64,000 bases of DNA from Palleronia pelagia (GCF_900110115.1 NZ_FOCM01000001.1:620001-684000), one strand, 5' to 3'. Shown: positions 9,398-20,317, counted from the stretch's first letter. The notes: generated by a model from the letters alone, not told the origin. Translations and numbers: made by a program.

Positions 9398-10375
9398 TCA
9401 GCCGTGGGTGATGCCGGCGGCCATGAGGCCCTCGAGGTGCTGCGCGCAACCCGTAAGCGCGGCGAAGTCATCCTCCACGCCCCAAACGGCGAACTGCATC
9501 ATGAAGTCCGAGAACCGGCCCTTCGCGCGGAACGCCTCGTCAAAGCCGAAGCGCGCCAGGTGCGGCGTCAGGGCGCGTGCCATGCCCCCGATCAGGTAGA
9601 TCCCGCCGAAGGGCAGGTGGGTCAGGGCCAGGTCGCCCGTGACGCGCCCCATGGCCTGCACGAACGCCTCGGCCGCGCGGATCGCCACCGGGTCGTCGCC
9701 CTGCTCGAGCGCCGCCATGATCTGGGACGAATCCTTGCGCGTGGTCTCGCCGCCCGCCCAGGCATAGGTCCGCTCGAGGCCCCGGCCCGACAGAACGTCC
9801 TCGACCCCGGGAAACCCGTGGGCCGTCGACACGAAGCGGGCCAGCGACATGTCGTCCTCGGACAGCACCGGGAAGGTGACGTGGCCGCTTTCGCAGGGGG
9901 GCACGTATCGCCCGGTTTCGGTGCGGAAGACGGGCACGGCGTTGAACCCGGTGCCGATGCCCACGACCAGCTTTGCGTTGTGATCGGCGCCCGTCGGCCC
10001 CGGCACCAGCTGGCGCAGATTGTCGTCCGATATGTGATCGACCGCGTGGCCCTGGGCTTGCAAATCGTTGAGGATCGCCACCGTTTCAGCGCCCGTGCAC
10101 GCGGCCAGGTCGGCGCGGGTCATGGTCCAGCCGACATTGGTCAGCCGCCCGACGCCATCCATCACCGGCCCCGCCATGGCGATGCACGCGCCCGCGCAGT
10201 CGCCGACTCGCTGCTCCGACAGGAAGGCGCCCAGGATCTCGCCCAGCCCCTCGCGGCCCTGGTTGCGGAACTTGGAAATGGTCTCGGGCTGCACTACCCC
10301 GTCCAGCGCAAGCGCGGCACGGGTGTTCGTGCCCCCGACATCAGCGACGACCGTGCGAACGGGTGATGCGGGCAT
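9398..10375 (-). CDS. glk: glucokinase, ATP-dependent
   Basis: Phosphorylates glucose to glucose-6-phosphate in the cytoplasm. 325 residues, typical for bacterial Glk of the Escherichia type. The N-terminal phosphate loop is VADVGGTNTRAAL, followed by a GTGFNAVPV nucleotide-binding segment and a C-terminal GGIYLIGGMA motif. The start at 10375 is chosen because AAGGAA lies just upstream and conserved sequence begins immediately; the frame is open further upstream but that part is unlike the family. It is divergent from aglE across a 298-base region, the expected place for a kinase that uses glucose produced by AglA. Confidence 0.92.
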   Translation of the reverse strand: MPASPVRTVVADVGGTNTRAALALDGVVQPETISKFRNQGREGLGEILGAFLSEQRVGDCAGACIAMAGPVMDGVGRLTNVGWTMTRADLAACTGAETVAILNDLQAQGHAVDHISDDNLRQLVPGPTGADHNAKLVVGIGTGFNAVPVFRTETGRYVPPCESGHVTFPVLSEDDMSLARFVSTAHGFPGVEDVLSGRGLERTYAWAGGETTRKDSSQIMAALEQGDDPVAIRAAEAFVQAMGRVTGDLALTHLPFGGIYLIGGMARALTPHLARFGFDEAFRAKGRFSDFMMQFAVWGVEDDFAALTGCAQHLEGLMAAGITHG

Positions 10376-10550
10376 GGTGTGGCCTTCCTTGGGGCGGTTG
10401 CGCGGGCCTTCGCGTGATAGGACGGAAATGCGGGGGGCTGCAAGAAAATGCCCCGGCCGATCGCGGGTCATCGCGCTGCGCCCGCGATGCTGCGCTGCGG
10501 CGAAAATTGATGAAAATCATGTCACTAAGGAACGTCGCGAGGCCGATCGG

Positions 10551-10579
10551 TTGACACCCGTCATCCCTTGGGCTTGTCT
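10551..10579 (+). promoter_or_regulatory. possible sigma-70 promoter of the agl operon
   Basis: TTGACA at 10551-10556 is a perfect -35 box. A weak -10 (TTGTCT, 10574-10579) follows at 17-base spacing, 95 bases upstream of the aglE start. The -10 match is poor, so this needs an activator or is only approximate. The rest of the 298-base glk-aglE intergenic region holds no gene I can support. Confidence 0.35.
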
Positions 10580-10673
10580 TGAGCGCAGACGAAAATGGGG
10601 GAGCAGGACCGTTGTCCGGCCCCTGCACAACGATGCGCCCCAAGGCGCACGACACAAATTTGGGAGAGATTGC

Positions 10674-12023
10674 ATGAGACATATTCTTCTTGCCAGCGCC
10701 GCGACCATGGCCCTTGGTTCCGGCATGGCCGCCGCCCAAGAGCTGGTGTTCCCGGTGGGCGAAGGCGCCTTCAGCTGGGACAGCTACGAGGAATTTGCCG
10801 CCAATAACGATTATGGCGGCGAAACCATCGACATCGCAGGTCCGTGGACCGGTGCCGATGCCGAGCTGATGAACTCGGTCGCCGCCTACTTCGCCGAAGC
10901 GACCGGCGCGACTGTGAACTATTCCGGCTCGGACAGCTTCGAGCAGGACATCGTCATCTCGACCGAGGCGAACTCGGCCCCGAACCTCGCCGCTTTCCCG
11001 CAGCCGGGCCTCGTCGCCGACCTCGCCTCGCGCGGCTCGATCACGCCGCTGGACGAGGATACCGCGACCTTCATCGCCGAGAACTACTCGGCCGGGGAAA
11101 GCTGGGTGGACCTGGCGACCTTCGAAGGCCCCGACGGCGAAAGCGCGATGTACGCCTTCCCCTACAAGATCGACGTGAAATCGCTGGTCTGGTACTCGCC
11201 CGAGCAGTTCGAGGAAGCGGGCTACGAGATTCCCGAGACCTACGAAGAGCTGAAGGAACTGACCGCCCAGATCGCCGAAGACGGCGTGACGCCCTGGTGC
11301 ATCGGCCTGGGCTCCGGCGCGGCCACCGGCTGGCCGGCCACGGACTGGGTCGAGGACATCATGCTGCGCACGGCCACGCCCGAGCAGTATGACAACTGGG
11401 TCACCAACGACATGCCGTTCGACGATCCGGTGGTCGTCGCCGCGATCGAGGAATACGGCACCTTCCTGCAGGAAGGCTACGTGAACGGGGGCCGCGAAGC
11501 CGCCGCCACGACCGACTTCCGCGACAGCCCCGGTGGCCTCTTCCAGTTCCCGCCCGAGTGCTACATGCACAAGCAGGCGACGTTCATCCCGACCTTCTTC
11601 CCCGAAGGCACCGTGGTGGGTGAAGATGTCGACTTCTTCTACTTCCCCGCGCCCGAAGGCGGCGAGACGCCCGTTCTGGGCGGCGGCACCATGTTCGCCA
11701 TCACCGAGGACAGCGAAACCGCCCGCGGTTTCATCGATTTCCTGAAGACGCCGATCGCGCACGAGATCTGGGCAGCCCAGGGCGGCCTGCTGTCGCCGCT
11801 GACCTCGATCAACCCCGAGGTGTTCCCGTCCGATCCGGCGCGGGCCACGAACGACATCCTGCTGAACGCGACGACCTTCCGGTTCGACGGGTCTGACCTG
11901 ATGCCGGGCGAGATCGGCGCGGGCGCCTTCTGGACCCAGATGGTCGAGTTCACCACCGGCACCCAGGACGCCGAGGCGACCGCCACGGCCATCCAGGAGC
12001 GCTGGGACAACCTGAAGAACTGA
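10674..12023 (+). CDS. aglE: alpha-glucoside ABC transporter, substrate-binding protein
   Basis: Periplasmic receptor that captures alpha-glucosides (sucrose, maltose, trehalose type) for the AglFG permease. 449 residues. The ATG at 10674 follows GGGAGAG, and a Sec signal peptide (MRHILLASAATMALGSG, cleavage after about residue 21, AAA-QE) follows. The mature protein resembles family-1 extracellular solute-binding proteins, with a central IDVKSLVWY segment and a late LGGGTMFAI segment typical of oligosaccharide receptors. It is the first gene of aglEFGAK. A strong hairpin follows its stop, which would let it be made in excess over the membrane parts. Confidence 0.92.
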   Translation: MRHILLASAATMALGSGMAAAQELVFPVGEGAFSWDSYEEFAANNDYGGETIDIAGPWTGADAELMNSVAAYFAEATGATVNYSGSDSFEQDIVISTEANSAPNLAAFPQPGLVADLASRGSITPLDEDTATFIAENYSAGESWVDLATFEGPDGESAMYAFPYKIDVKSLVWYSPEQFEEAGYEIPETYEELKELTAQIAEDGVTPWCIGLGSGAATGWPATDWVEDIMLRTATPEQYDNWVTNDMPFDDPVVVAAIEEYGTFLQEGYVNGGREAAATTDFRDSPGGLFQFPPECYMHKQATFIPTFFPEGTVVGEDVDFFYFPAPEGGETPVLGGGTMFAITEDSETARGFIDFLKTPIAHEIWAAQGGLLSPLTSINPEVFPSDPARATNDILLNATTFRFDGSDLMPGEIGAGAFWTQMVEFTTGTQDAEATATAIQERWDNLKN

Positions 12024-12054
12024 TCCGCGGGATCATGTGACGACACGAAACAGG

Positions 12055-12085
12055 GGGCGTCCGGCATCGTGCCGGGCGCCCTTTT
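12055..12085 (+). terminator. hairpin with T-run between aglE and aglF (attenuating terminator)
   Basis: GGGCGTCCGGCA (12055-12066) pairs with TGCCGGGCGCCC (12070-12081) over 12 base pairs with one G-T wobble and a 3-base loop, followed by TTTT. It sits 31 bases after the aglE stop inside the operon, so it probably ends part of the transcripts and protects aglE mRNA. Confidence 0.75.
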
Positions 12086-12225
12086 CGGTGCGGCCGGGTG
12101 CGACGCAATCCCGCGTGATTCCGCCGAAATTCCGGCACTTGGCGGTTGCTTCATGGGCCCGCTTGCGCGCAGACTATTCCTAAGGGTGGCCGCAGATGCC
12201 GCCCACGACACAGGGGGGAGACGAG

Positions 12226-13206
12226 ATGCCAGTCATCTTGCAAGGGATCATCACGATCCTCATCGGCGTCGGCGGATGCGTTGCCTATTTCTATTTCTCC
12301 AACCTTCTGCTGGATAAGGTGATCTTTCCGGCCAAGGGCGAGAAGGCGGGCCAGAACATCAACCGCGCGAACCAGGTACGGCCGTGGCTGTTCCTGTTTC
12401 CCGCCGTGTTCGTGCTGGGGCTCTATCTGGTCTACCCGGTGATCGGATCGTTCTTCCGCTCGCTCTATGGGCGAAACCCGGACGAGTTCGTGGGCCTTGG
12501 AAACTACGCTTCGCTGATCGCGTCCGAGGATTTCCGAATCTCGTTCTTCAACAATTTCCTCTGGGCCATCGTGGTGCCGGCTGGCGCGACCTTCTTCGGT
12601 CTGATGGTCGCGCAGCTGACCGACAAGCTCAGCTGGGGCAACCTCGCCAAGTCGCTGATCTTCATGCCCATGGCGATCAGCTTCGTGGGCGCCTCGCTGA
12701 TCTGGAAATTCGTCTACGCCAACGACGCCGATATCGGATTGATCAACGCGATACGGGCCAGCCTCGGCTTCACCGATCCGGTCGACGTTTTGCAGATCCC
12801 GTTCTGGAACAACTTCTTCCTGATGATCATCCTGATCTGGATCCAGACCGGGTTTGCCATGGTCATCCTGTCGGCTGCCCTGCGCGGCATCCCCGAAGAG
12901 ACGATCGAGGCCGCGATCCTTGACGGTGCGAACCCCTGGCAGCTGTTCTTCCAGATCAAGGTGCCGCAGATCATGGCGACCATCGTCGTGGTCTGGACCA
13001 CCATCACCATCCTCGTGCTCAAGGTGTTCGACATCGTCTACACCATGACGGGGGGCAACTTCGGGACCGAGATCCTGCCATCCTACATGATGGATTTCAT
13101 GTTCCGCGACGACGGGCGCGCCACGGCCATTGCCTTCGTCATCATGCTGATCGTGCTGCCGGTGATGATCTGGAACATCGTCCAGGCGCGCAAGGAAATG
13201 CGCTGA
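12226..13206 (+). CDS. aglF: alpha-glucoside ABC transporter, permease AglF
   Basis: Inner-membrane permease subunit. 326 residues from the ATG at 12226, which follows CAGGGGGGAGACGAG; an ATG 30 bases upstream in the same frame is less well placed. Residues about 4-30 form a first membrane segment, followed by five or more others (LFLFPAVFVLGLYLVY, FLWAIVVPAG, FFLMIILIW). The cytoplasmic EAA loop that contacts the ATPase is seen as IEAAILDGANPWQLFFQIKVP. It pairs with AglG 29 bases downstream. Confidence 0.9.
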   Translation: MPVILQGIITILIGVGGCVAYFYFSNLLLDKVIFPAKGEKAGQNINRANQVRPWLFLFPAVFVLGLYLVYPVIGSFFRSLYGRNPDEFVGLGNYASLIASEDFRISFFNNFLWAIVVPAGATFFGLMVAQLTDKLSWGNLAKSLIFMPMAISFVGASLIWKFVYANDADIGLINAIRASLGFTDPVDVLQIPFWNNFFLMIILIWIQTGFAMVILSAALRGIPEETIEAAILDGANPWQLFFQIKVPQIMATIVVVWTTITILVLKVFDIVYTMTGGNFGTEILPSYMMDFMFRDDGRATAIAFVIMLIVLPVMIWNIVQARKEMR

Positions 13207-13235
13207 GCCGGTCCGCGCGAGGGAGGAGCAAGTAA

Positions 13236-14387
13236 ATGGACAATATCGCAGGACAGAAATCGTCCCTGACCTGGGCCACACATATCTCGGTGCTGGTGCT
13301 TGTGCTGCTGTGGCTGATCCCGACCATCGGGCTGTTCGTGTCGTCGTTCCGCGACCGCGACCAGATCTCGGCCAGCGGCTGGTGGAACGCGCCCTTCGCG
13401 GTGGAGCTGACAGCGCGCGGGCGCACGTCGGCCGAGGCCACGCCCGACGGCGACATGTTCGTGGTGACGGGCAACATCTACGACGACCCCGAGGCGCAGA
13501 GCTATTTCCCCGGGGGCGGCGGCGAGGTCGTGGCCTTCGGCACGCGCGGTGCCAACCCGACCGAGTTCGAGGCGGGGACCGAGGCCGACCTGGGTGATGG
13601 CGAAACGCTGACGGTGAACGCGGACGGCACCTACCGCTACGTCTCGCCCGAGGATCCGGGCTCGCGCGGGCAACGTGTGTATTTCGCGGCTGCGAGTCCA
13701 CCGAATTTCACGCTCGACAACTACGAACAGGTGCTGACGGCCGACAACATGGACCAGGCCTTCATCAACACCTTCACGGTGACGATCCCGGCCACCATCA
13801 TCCCGATTCTCATCGCGGCCTTCGCGGCCTACGCGCTGGCGTGGATGGACTTCCCCGGACGGGGTGTCCTGATCGCGGTGGTCGTTGGTCTGCTCGTCGT
13901 GCCCTTGCAGCTTGCGCTGGTGCCGATGCTGAACCTGCACAACAAGCTGGGCATCGGCCAGAGCTTCATGGGCATCTGGTTCGCGCACACGGCGTTCGGC
14001 ATGCCCTTGGCGGTCTACCTGTTGCGCAACTACATGGTCGGCCTGCCGCGCGACATCATCGAGTCGGCCAAGGTCGACGGCGCCACCGATTTCGAGCTGT
14101 TCGTGCGGATCATCCTGCCGCTGTCGCTGCCCGCGCTGGCCGCGTTCAGCATCTTCCAGTTCCTGTGGACCTGGAACGACCTGCTGGTGGCCAAGGTGTT
14201 CCTGCCGTCCGATGACGCCAGCAAGGTGATGACCGTGAAGATCGCCGACGACCTTCTGGGCTCACGCGGGGGCGACTGGGGGATCTTGGCGACCGCCGCC
14301 TTCGTGTCCATCGCCGTGCCGCTCCTGGTGTTCTTCACCATGCAGCGGTTCCTCGTGCGCGGTCTGCTGGCGGGATCGGTGAAGTAA
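13236..14387 (+). CDS. aglG: alpha-glucoside ABC transporter, permease AglG
   Basis: Second permease subunit, 383 residues, starting after GAGGGAGGAG. The first membrane segment (residues about 10-31) is followed by an insert of some 140 residues (about 45-185), rich in Gly, Asp and Glu, that must lie in the periplasm. The usual MalG-type permease core follows, with the EAA loop IIESAKVDGATDFELF. The insert makes it longer than MalG (about 280-300 residues). I recall AglG of rhizobia also being about 380 residues, so this seems to be a family trait. aglA starts three bases after the stop. Confidence 0.9.
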   Translation: MDNIAGQKSSLTWATHISVLVLVLLWLIPTIGLFVSSFRDRDQISASGWWNAPFAVELTARGRTSAEATPDGDMFVVTGNIYDDPEAQSYFPGGGGEVVAFGTRGANPTEFEAGTEADLGDGETLTVNADGTYRYVSPEDPGSRGQRVYFAAASPPNFTLDNYEQVLTADNMDQAFINTFTVTIPATIIPILIAAFAAYALAWMDFPGRGVLIAVVVGLLVVPLQLALVPMLNLHNKLGIGQSFMGIWFAHTAFGMPLAVYLLRNYMVGLPRDIIESAKVDGATDFELFVRIILPLSLPALAAFSIFQFLWTWNDLLVAKVFLPSDDASKVMTVKIADDLLGSRGGDWGILATAAFVSIAVPLLVFFTMQRFLVRGLLAGSVK

Positions 14388-14390
14388 TCC

Positions 14391-16052
14391 ATGAGCTTTC
14401 TTTCGGAAATGGCCGATACAGCGCCCCGGCCCGGCGGGCCGGTGGACAAGGACTGGTGGCGCGGCGCGGTGATCTACCAGATCTATCCGCGCAGCTACCA
14501 GGACACCGATGGCGACGGGATCGGCGACCTGCCGGGCATCATCCACCGTCTGGACCACATCGCGCGACTGGGGGCGGATGCGATCTGGATCTCGCCCTTC
14601 TTCAAATCGCCCATGCTGGATTTCGGCTACGACGTAAGCGATTACTGCGACGTGGACCCGATGTTCGGCTCGATCCGCGATTTCGACGCGCTGATCGACA
14701 GGGCCCATGGGCTTGGTCTGAAGGTGCTGATCGACCTTGTCCTCAGCCACACCAGCGACCAGCACCCGTGGTTCCAGGAAAGCCGCGCCAGCCGCGACAA
14801 CCCGCGCGCCGATTGGTACGTCTGGGCCGAGGCCAAGCCCGATGGCAGCCCGCCCAATAACTGGCTGTCGATCTTCGGGGGCTCGGCCTGGCAGTGGGAC
14901 GGCGAGCGGATGCAGTACTACCTGCACAACTTCCTGTCCGAGCAGCCGGACCTGAACTTCCACACGCCCGCGGTGCAGGACGCGCTGCTGGACGTGGCGC
15001 GGTTCTGGCTGGAGAAGGGCGTGGACGGCTTCCGGCTGGATACCGTGAACTTCTACGTCCACGACAAGCAATTGCGCGACAACCCGCCCCTGAACCCGGA
15101 AGAGCGGAACGAGAACACGGCGCCGGCCGTGAACCCCTACAACTTCCAGGACCACCTTTACGACAAGACCCAGCCCGAGAACCTGGATTTCCTGCGCCGC
15201 CTGCGCGCGCTGATGGAGGAATACCCGGCGATCACCTCGGTCGGCGAAGTGGGCGAATCCCAGCGGGGGATGGAGACGCAGCGCGACTACACCGCCGGCG
15301 ACGACTTGCTGCATATGGCCTATGATTTCGACTTCCTGGGCACCGTCTATCCGTCGGGCAGCCGCATCCGCCAGGTGCTGGAACGGTTCGACCGGATCGT
15401 CACCGATGGCTGGGCCTGCTGGGCGTTCTCGAACCACGACGTCGTGCGCTACGCGACGCGGTTCAACCTGACTGTCCCGGCCCGCAAGCTCTATGCCGCG
15501 CTGCTCATGTGCATGAAGGGGACCGTGTGCCTCTACCAGGGTGAAGAGCTGGGCCTGACCGAGGCCTATGTCCGGTACGAGGATTTGCAGGACCCGTACG
15601 GCAAGCGGTTCTGGCCCAAGTTCAAGGGCCGCGACGGTTGCCGCACGCCGATCCCCTGGACCACCGGGCGGAATGGCGGGTTCTCGGACGCGCAGCCCTG
15701 GCTGCCCGTGGCGGTCGAGCACCTGGATCACGCCGTGAGCGTTCAGGAAGGCGACGACAGCTCGGTCCTGAACTTCTACCGGGCCATGCTGGCGTTCCGG
15801 AAGACCCATTCGAGCCTGGCCAAGGGCGACCTGAAGGTGGTGCGCGCCGACGATGACGTGCTGACGCTGATCCGCGACGACGGGTCCGAGCGGTTGTTCT
15901 GCGCCTTCAACCTGACCGACTCGGCCCAGACCGCCGAATTGCCGGACGGCGAATGGCAACTGGACGACGGCGCGCCCTTCGCCTCGGATCGCGCGGACAG
16001 AATACTGACATTGCCGCCCTGGAGTGCCGCGTTCGCGGTCGCGGGCCAATAA
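14391..16052 (+). CDS. aglA: alpha-glucosidase AglA, GH13
   Basis: Cytoplasmic exo-alpha-glucosidase that splits the imported alpha-glucosides and releases glucose. 553 residues, typical for oligo-1,6-glucosidase/alpha-glucosidase enzymes. The N-terminal [17 protein letters not shown] is diagnostic of this GH13 subgroup. Catalytic residues are D217 in DGFRLDTVN (nucleophile), E286 in SVGEVGE (acid/base) and D350 in FSNHDVVR. No signal peptide is seen, consistent with action after transport. It is embedded between aglG (3 bases) and aglK (16 bases). Which disaccharide is preferred cannot be read from the sequence. Confidence 0.92.
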   Translation: MSFLSEMADTAPRPGGPVDKDWWRGAVIYQIYPRSYQDTDGDGIGDLPGIIHRLDHIARLGADAIWISPFFKSPMLDFGYDVSDYCDVDPMFGSIRDFDALIDRAHGLGLKVLIDLVLSHTSDQHPWFQESRASRDNPRADWYVWAEAKPDGSPPNNWLSIFGGSAWQWDGERMQYYLHNFLSEQPDLNFHTPAVQDALLDVARFWLEKGVDGFRLDTVNFYVHDKQLRDNPPLNPEERNENTAPAVNPYNFQDHLYDKTQPENLDFLRRLRALMEEYPAITSVGEVGESQRGMETQRDYTAGDDLLHMAYDFDFLGTVYPSGSRIRQVLERFDRIVTDGWACWAFSNHDVVRYATRFNLTVPARKLYAALLMCMKGTVCLYQGEELGLTEAYVRYEDLQDPYGKRFWPKFKGRDGCRTPIPWTTGRNGGFSDAQPWLPVAVEHLDHAVSVQEGDDSSVLNFYRAMLAFRKTHSSLAKGDLKVVRADDDVLTLIRDDGSERLFCAFNLTDSAQTAELPDGEWQLDDGAPFASDRADRILTLPPWSAAFAVAGQ

Positions 16053-16068
16053 GAACGGGAGGAACTTC

Positions 16069-17235
<1,167 letters not shown>

Positions 17236-17258
17236 ACCGGCCGGGTGGATCGGCGAGG

Positions 17259-17283
17259 GGGCGGCGCCGGGCGCCGCCCTTTC
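17259..17283 (+). terminator. rho-independent terminator after aglK
   Basis: GGGCGGCGC (17259-17267) and GCGCCGCCC (17271-17279) form a 9-base-pair stem with a 3-base loop, followed by TTTCG. It lies 24 bases after the aglK stop and ends the agl operon. Confidence 0.7.
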
Positions 17284-17325
17284 GCGTTAAGCGGTGATTA
17301 ATCCAATGCCGTCAAGCTGAGGGCC

Positions 17326-18279
17326 ATGGAGATCACGCGCGACCGTCCGCTGCGCCGCGACTGGGACGCTTTGACCGTGGACGCGGCCTTCGTCCAGGGG
17401 TGGGCCTATGGCGCGGTGGCGGAACGGTTGGGCGCCACCGTGCACCGCCTGCGGATCGGAAACGCGTCGTGTCTTGGCGTGACGCAGGTGATCGAACGCG
17501 GGATCGGGCCGCTGCGCCTGCTTTGGCTGCCGGGCGGCATCCATTGGCTGCGGGGTGCAGACACGCCGCGCGCGCTGAAGACGATACGGTCGGCCTGGCC
17601 CGGTGCTGTTTTCGTCCTGTCGCCCGATGCGGGGCGTGTCCTGCGGCAGGCCCCCCAAAGGGCCGTGCTGGACCTGTCGGGCGACCTGCGTGCCGGCCTG
17701 CGAAAGAAATGGCGCAACCGGCTGACCTGCGCCGGACGAGCGGGCCTGTCGGTCACGCGGGAACCGGGTTGCCCCGACTGGCTGCTCGGGCGCGATGCCG
17801 AGATGCGCCGCCGCCGCGGTTATCGCGCCTTGCCGCACCGCTGGCTCGCAACGCTCCATCGGGTGTCGCCGGGCACGGTCGAAAGCTGGATCGCCTCGGA
17901 TCATGACGGCCCGGTCGCCGGGGTCTGCCTGCTGCGCCACGGGCGCGAGGCGGTCTATCACCTCGGCCAGACGACCCGTGTCGGACGCGAAACGTCAGCC
18001 CACAACCTGCTTCTCTGGCACGCCATGTGCGCGGCGCGGGTGGAGGGGGGCACGCGCATGGATCTTGGGCTGATCGATCCCGCCCGCCTCCCGGGCCTGA
18101 CGCATTTCAAGCTGGGCACCGGTGCGCGTGCGATCAACGATCCGCCCACGCGCCTGCTGTGCCCGTGGGATCAGGCCAGTGACGGCAGCCAGAGCACGAT
18201 GGACGGGAAGGCCACCAGCGTCGCGATGGTCACCGCGTCGGCCAGGAAGAACGGCATCACGCCGCGGAACACGTCCTGA
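17326..18279 (+). CDS. FemAB/GNAT-type acyltransferase-like protein
   Basis: 317 residues, no signal peptide or membrane segment. The middle carries the KWRNRLTCAGRAGLSV block and the C-terminal half the AVYHLGQTT ... MDLGLIDPA ... GLTHFKLGTGA pattern. Both are seen in proteins annotated as lipid II:glycine glycyltransferase or FemAB-like GNAT proteins. In Gram-negatives the substrate is unknown; a cell-envelope or polysaccharide role is only a guess from the family. The last ~36 codons (18174-18279) run antisense into the convergent dctM gene, so the native stop may have been lost and the C-terminal tail extended. It follows the agl terminator and looks monocistronic. Confidence 0.7.
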   Translation: MEITRDRPLRRDWDALTVDAAFVQGWAYGAVAERLGATVHRLRIGNASCLGVTQVIERGIGPLRLLWLPGGIHWLRGADTPRALKTIRSAWPGAVFVLSPDAGRVLRQAPQRAVLDLSGDLRAGLRKKWRNRLTCAGRAGLSVTREPGCPDWLLGRDAEMRRRRGYRALPHRWLATLHRVSPGTVESWIASDHDGPVAGVCLLRHGREAVYHLGQTTRVGRETSAHNLLLWHAMCAARVEGGTRMDLGLIDPARLPGLTHFKLGTGARAINDPPTRLLCPWDQASDGSQSTMDGKATSVAMVTASARKNGITPRNTS

Positions 18280-19571
18280 ACCGAGATGTCGGGCCGCACG
18301 CCCGCCACCACGAAGCAGTTCAACCCGATGGGGGGCGTGATCAGGCAGAACTCGGCCATCTTCACCACCAGGATCCCGAACCAGATCGCGCACATGGTCC
18401 CGTTCATGCCGAACGCGCTTTCCTCGGCCGTGACGAACGGTCCGCCGTTCAGCGCCATCACCGCCGGGAACACCACCGGCAGCGTCAGAAGCAGCATGCC
18501 GATCGCATCCATGAACATGCCGAGCACCGCGTAGGCGAGAAGGATCATGATCAGCGTCAGCATCGGCGCCTGGTCCAGGGACGTGATCCAGTCGGCGAAG
18601 GCGCCGGGCAGGTCGGCGAAGCCCAGGAACCGCACGTAGATCAGAACGCCCCAGATTATGGCGAAGATCATGGTCGACAGCTTGGCCGTCTCGATCAGCG
18701 CGTCCTTCAGCTCGGGCCAGCGCATGCCGTGCCAGAGCGCCATCAGGAACACGATGAAGGCGCCCACCGCGCCGCCCTCGGTCGGCGTGCCCCAGGCGTC
18801 GCCGCCGAAGGGGTTGTAGACGAAGAAGATGATGATCACGACCACGGCCAGGATCGGCAGCGCGGGCGGCAGCGACTGCATCCGCTGGCGCCAGGTGAAG
18901 CCGGTGACGGGCGGGCCGAAGCCCTTGATGGTCAGCGCGAGGATGATGATCAGTCCGGCATAAATGAAGGCCGAGACAACGCCGGGGATGAAGCCTGCCA
19001 GCAGGAGCTTGCCCACGTCCTGCTCGACGATGATCGCGTAGATCACGAGGATGGCCGAGGGTGGGATCAGGGAGGCCAGCGTGCCGCCCGCCGCCACCAC
19101 GCCCGCGGCGAAGCGACGGTCATAGCCCACCTTCAGCATCTCGGGGATGGCGATGCGCGCGAACACCGCGGCCGTGGCCACCGACGCGCCGGACACCGCC
19201 GCGAAGCCCGCCGTGGCGAAGACGGTGGACACCGCCAGCCCGCCCGGCACCCAGGCGATCCAGCGCTTGGCGGCTTCGAACAGCGCCTTGGTGAGGCCCG
19301 CGTAATAGGCGAGGTAGCCGATCAGGATGAAGGTCGGGATCAGGCTGAGCGCCTGGCTCGCCACCTTGCCGTGGGGCACTTGGCCCGCGGTCTTGATGGC
19401 CACCGTCATGGCCCAGCCAAGCTCGGACGCGTCGTAGCCCTTGCGCGACCAGAAGATCCAGATGAGGCCAACGACCCCCGCGAAGGCGGCGGCGAAGGCC
19501 ACGCGCATGCCCAGGACGACCAGGACCAGCAGGCCGCCCGTGACCCACAGGCCGATTTCGATGCTGTCCAT
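18171..19571 (-). CDS. TRAP transporter large permease (DctM)
   Basis: Large, ion-coupled membrane subunit of a tripartite periplasmic transporter. 466 residues with about 12 hydrophobic segments spread over the whole length, and the DctM-type signatures GASVATAAVFARIAIPEM and LIPPSAILVIYAI. The ATG at 19571 overlaps the dctQ stop by one base (TGATG), so the two are coupled. The gene end overlaps the 3' end of the convergent FemAB-like gene by 109 bases. The C-terminal LITPPIGLNCFVVAGV block is typical of the family. The substrate cannot be read from this subunit. Confidence 0.9.
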   Translation of the reverse strand: MDSIEIGLWVTGGLLVLVVLGMRVAFAAAFAGVVGLIWIFWSRKGYDASELGWAMTVAIKTAGQVPHGKVASQALSLIPTFILIGYLAYYAGLTKALFEAAKRWIAWVPGGLAVSTVFATAGFAAVSGASVATAAVFARIAIPEMLKVGYDRRFAAGVVAAGGTLASLIPPSAILVIYAIIVEQDVGKLLLAGFIPGVVSAFIYAGLIIILALTIKGFGPPVTGFTWRQRMQSLPPALPILAVVVIIIFFVYNPFGGDAWGTPTEGGAVGAFIVFLMALWHGMRWPELKDALIETAKLSTMIFAIIWGVLIYVRFLGFADLPGAFADWITSLDQAPMLTLIMILLAYAVLGMFMDAIGMLLLTLPVVFPAVMALNGGPFVTAEESAFGMNGTMCAIWFGILVVKMAEFCLITPPIGLNCFVVAGVRPDISVQDVFRGVMPFFLADAVTIATLVAFPSIVLWLPSLA

Positions 19572-20200
19572 CAGTCGCGATCCTCGATTTGGCGGGCCTC
19601 GAGCGCCGCTTGTTCCGCCGCCGACAGGATCAGCGGCACGGCCACCGGCTCGGGGTCGCCCTTCAAGAAGGCCCGGCCGAAGCCCCAGAGCTGCAACGCG
19701 AGCCGCAGGGACAGGACGAAGAACGCGACGGGCACGATCAGCTTGGCGGGCCAGATCGGCAGGCCGATGTCGATGGTGCTGTCGCGTGACCAGAGCGGCG
19801 AGCCCAGATCGAAGCTGCGCAGGAAATGCGACCAGCTGCCCCAGATCAGCGCCACGATGACGAGGAAGATGGCCAGCGTCGTGATGAACTCGGCGGCCCA
19901 CAGGACGCGGCCCTTCAGCTGCCCGATGACGATGTCCATGCGGATATGACCGCCCAGGCGTTGCATGTACGAGATGCCCATGAACGCGATCAGCGGCATG
20001 GCCAGCTCGATCCAGTCCACGTAGCCGGGCAGGGGGCGGTTGAAGAACTGCCGGCCCGTGACCGATACGACCGCGAGCAGCATCAGGGAGAACACGCCCA
20101 GCCCCGCGATCAGCGACATGAAGCGTTCCAGCACCGACAGGCTCCGGTCGAGCCGGCTGATCGTGCTGTCATTCTCGAGAATGGAGGCGGCTCCGGCCAT
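19571..20200 (-). CDS. TRAP transporter small permease (DctQ)
   Basis: Small membrane subunit that joins DctM to the receptor. 209 residues with four hydrophobic segments (about 35-57, 67-85, 105-127 and 150-170). GYVDWIELAMPLIAFMGISY matches the DctQ core. The N- and C-terminal extensions are charged, the C-terminal one rich in Glu and Ala. It ends in a one-base overlap with dctM. It starts 117 bases after dctP, beyond a perfect hairpin. Confidence 0.87.
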   Translation of the reverse strand: MAGAASILENDSTISRLDRSLSVLERFMSLIAGLGVFSLMLLAVVSVTGRQFFNRPLPGYVDWIELAMPLIAFMGISYMQRLGGHIRMDIVIGQLKGRVLWAAEFITTLAIFLVIVALIWGSWSHFLRSFDLGSPLWSRDSTIDIGLPIWPAKLIVPVAFFVLSLRLALQLWGFGRAFLKGDPEPVAVPLILSAAEQAALEARQIEDRD

Positions 20201-20281
20201 GGCATACCCTTTCCCGTACCGAATTCGCTCGGACGCTGCGGATCAGGGGCCGCGGCGTCGCAAGGGTCAAAGGTGAGACGT

Positions 20282-20306
20282 GCGCCCGGGACCGTATCCC
20301 GGGCGC
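20282..20306 (-). terminator. intra-operon stem-loop after dctP
   Basis: GCGCCCGGGA (20282-20291) and TCCCGGGCGC (20297-20306) form a perfect 10-base-pair stem with a 5-base loop, 11 bases after the dctP stop. No T-run follows on the minus strand, so it is more likely an mRNA-stabilising or partly attenuating structure than a full terminator. Confidence 0.55.
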
Positions 20307-20317
20307 GTGTCGGTGCA

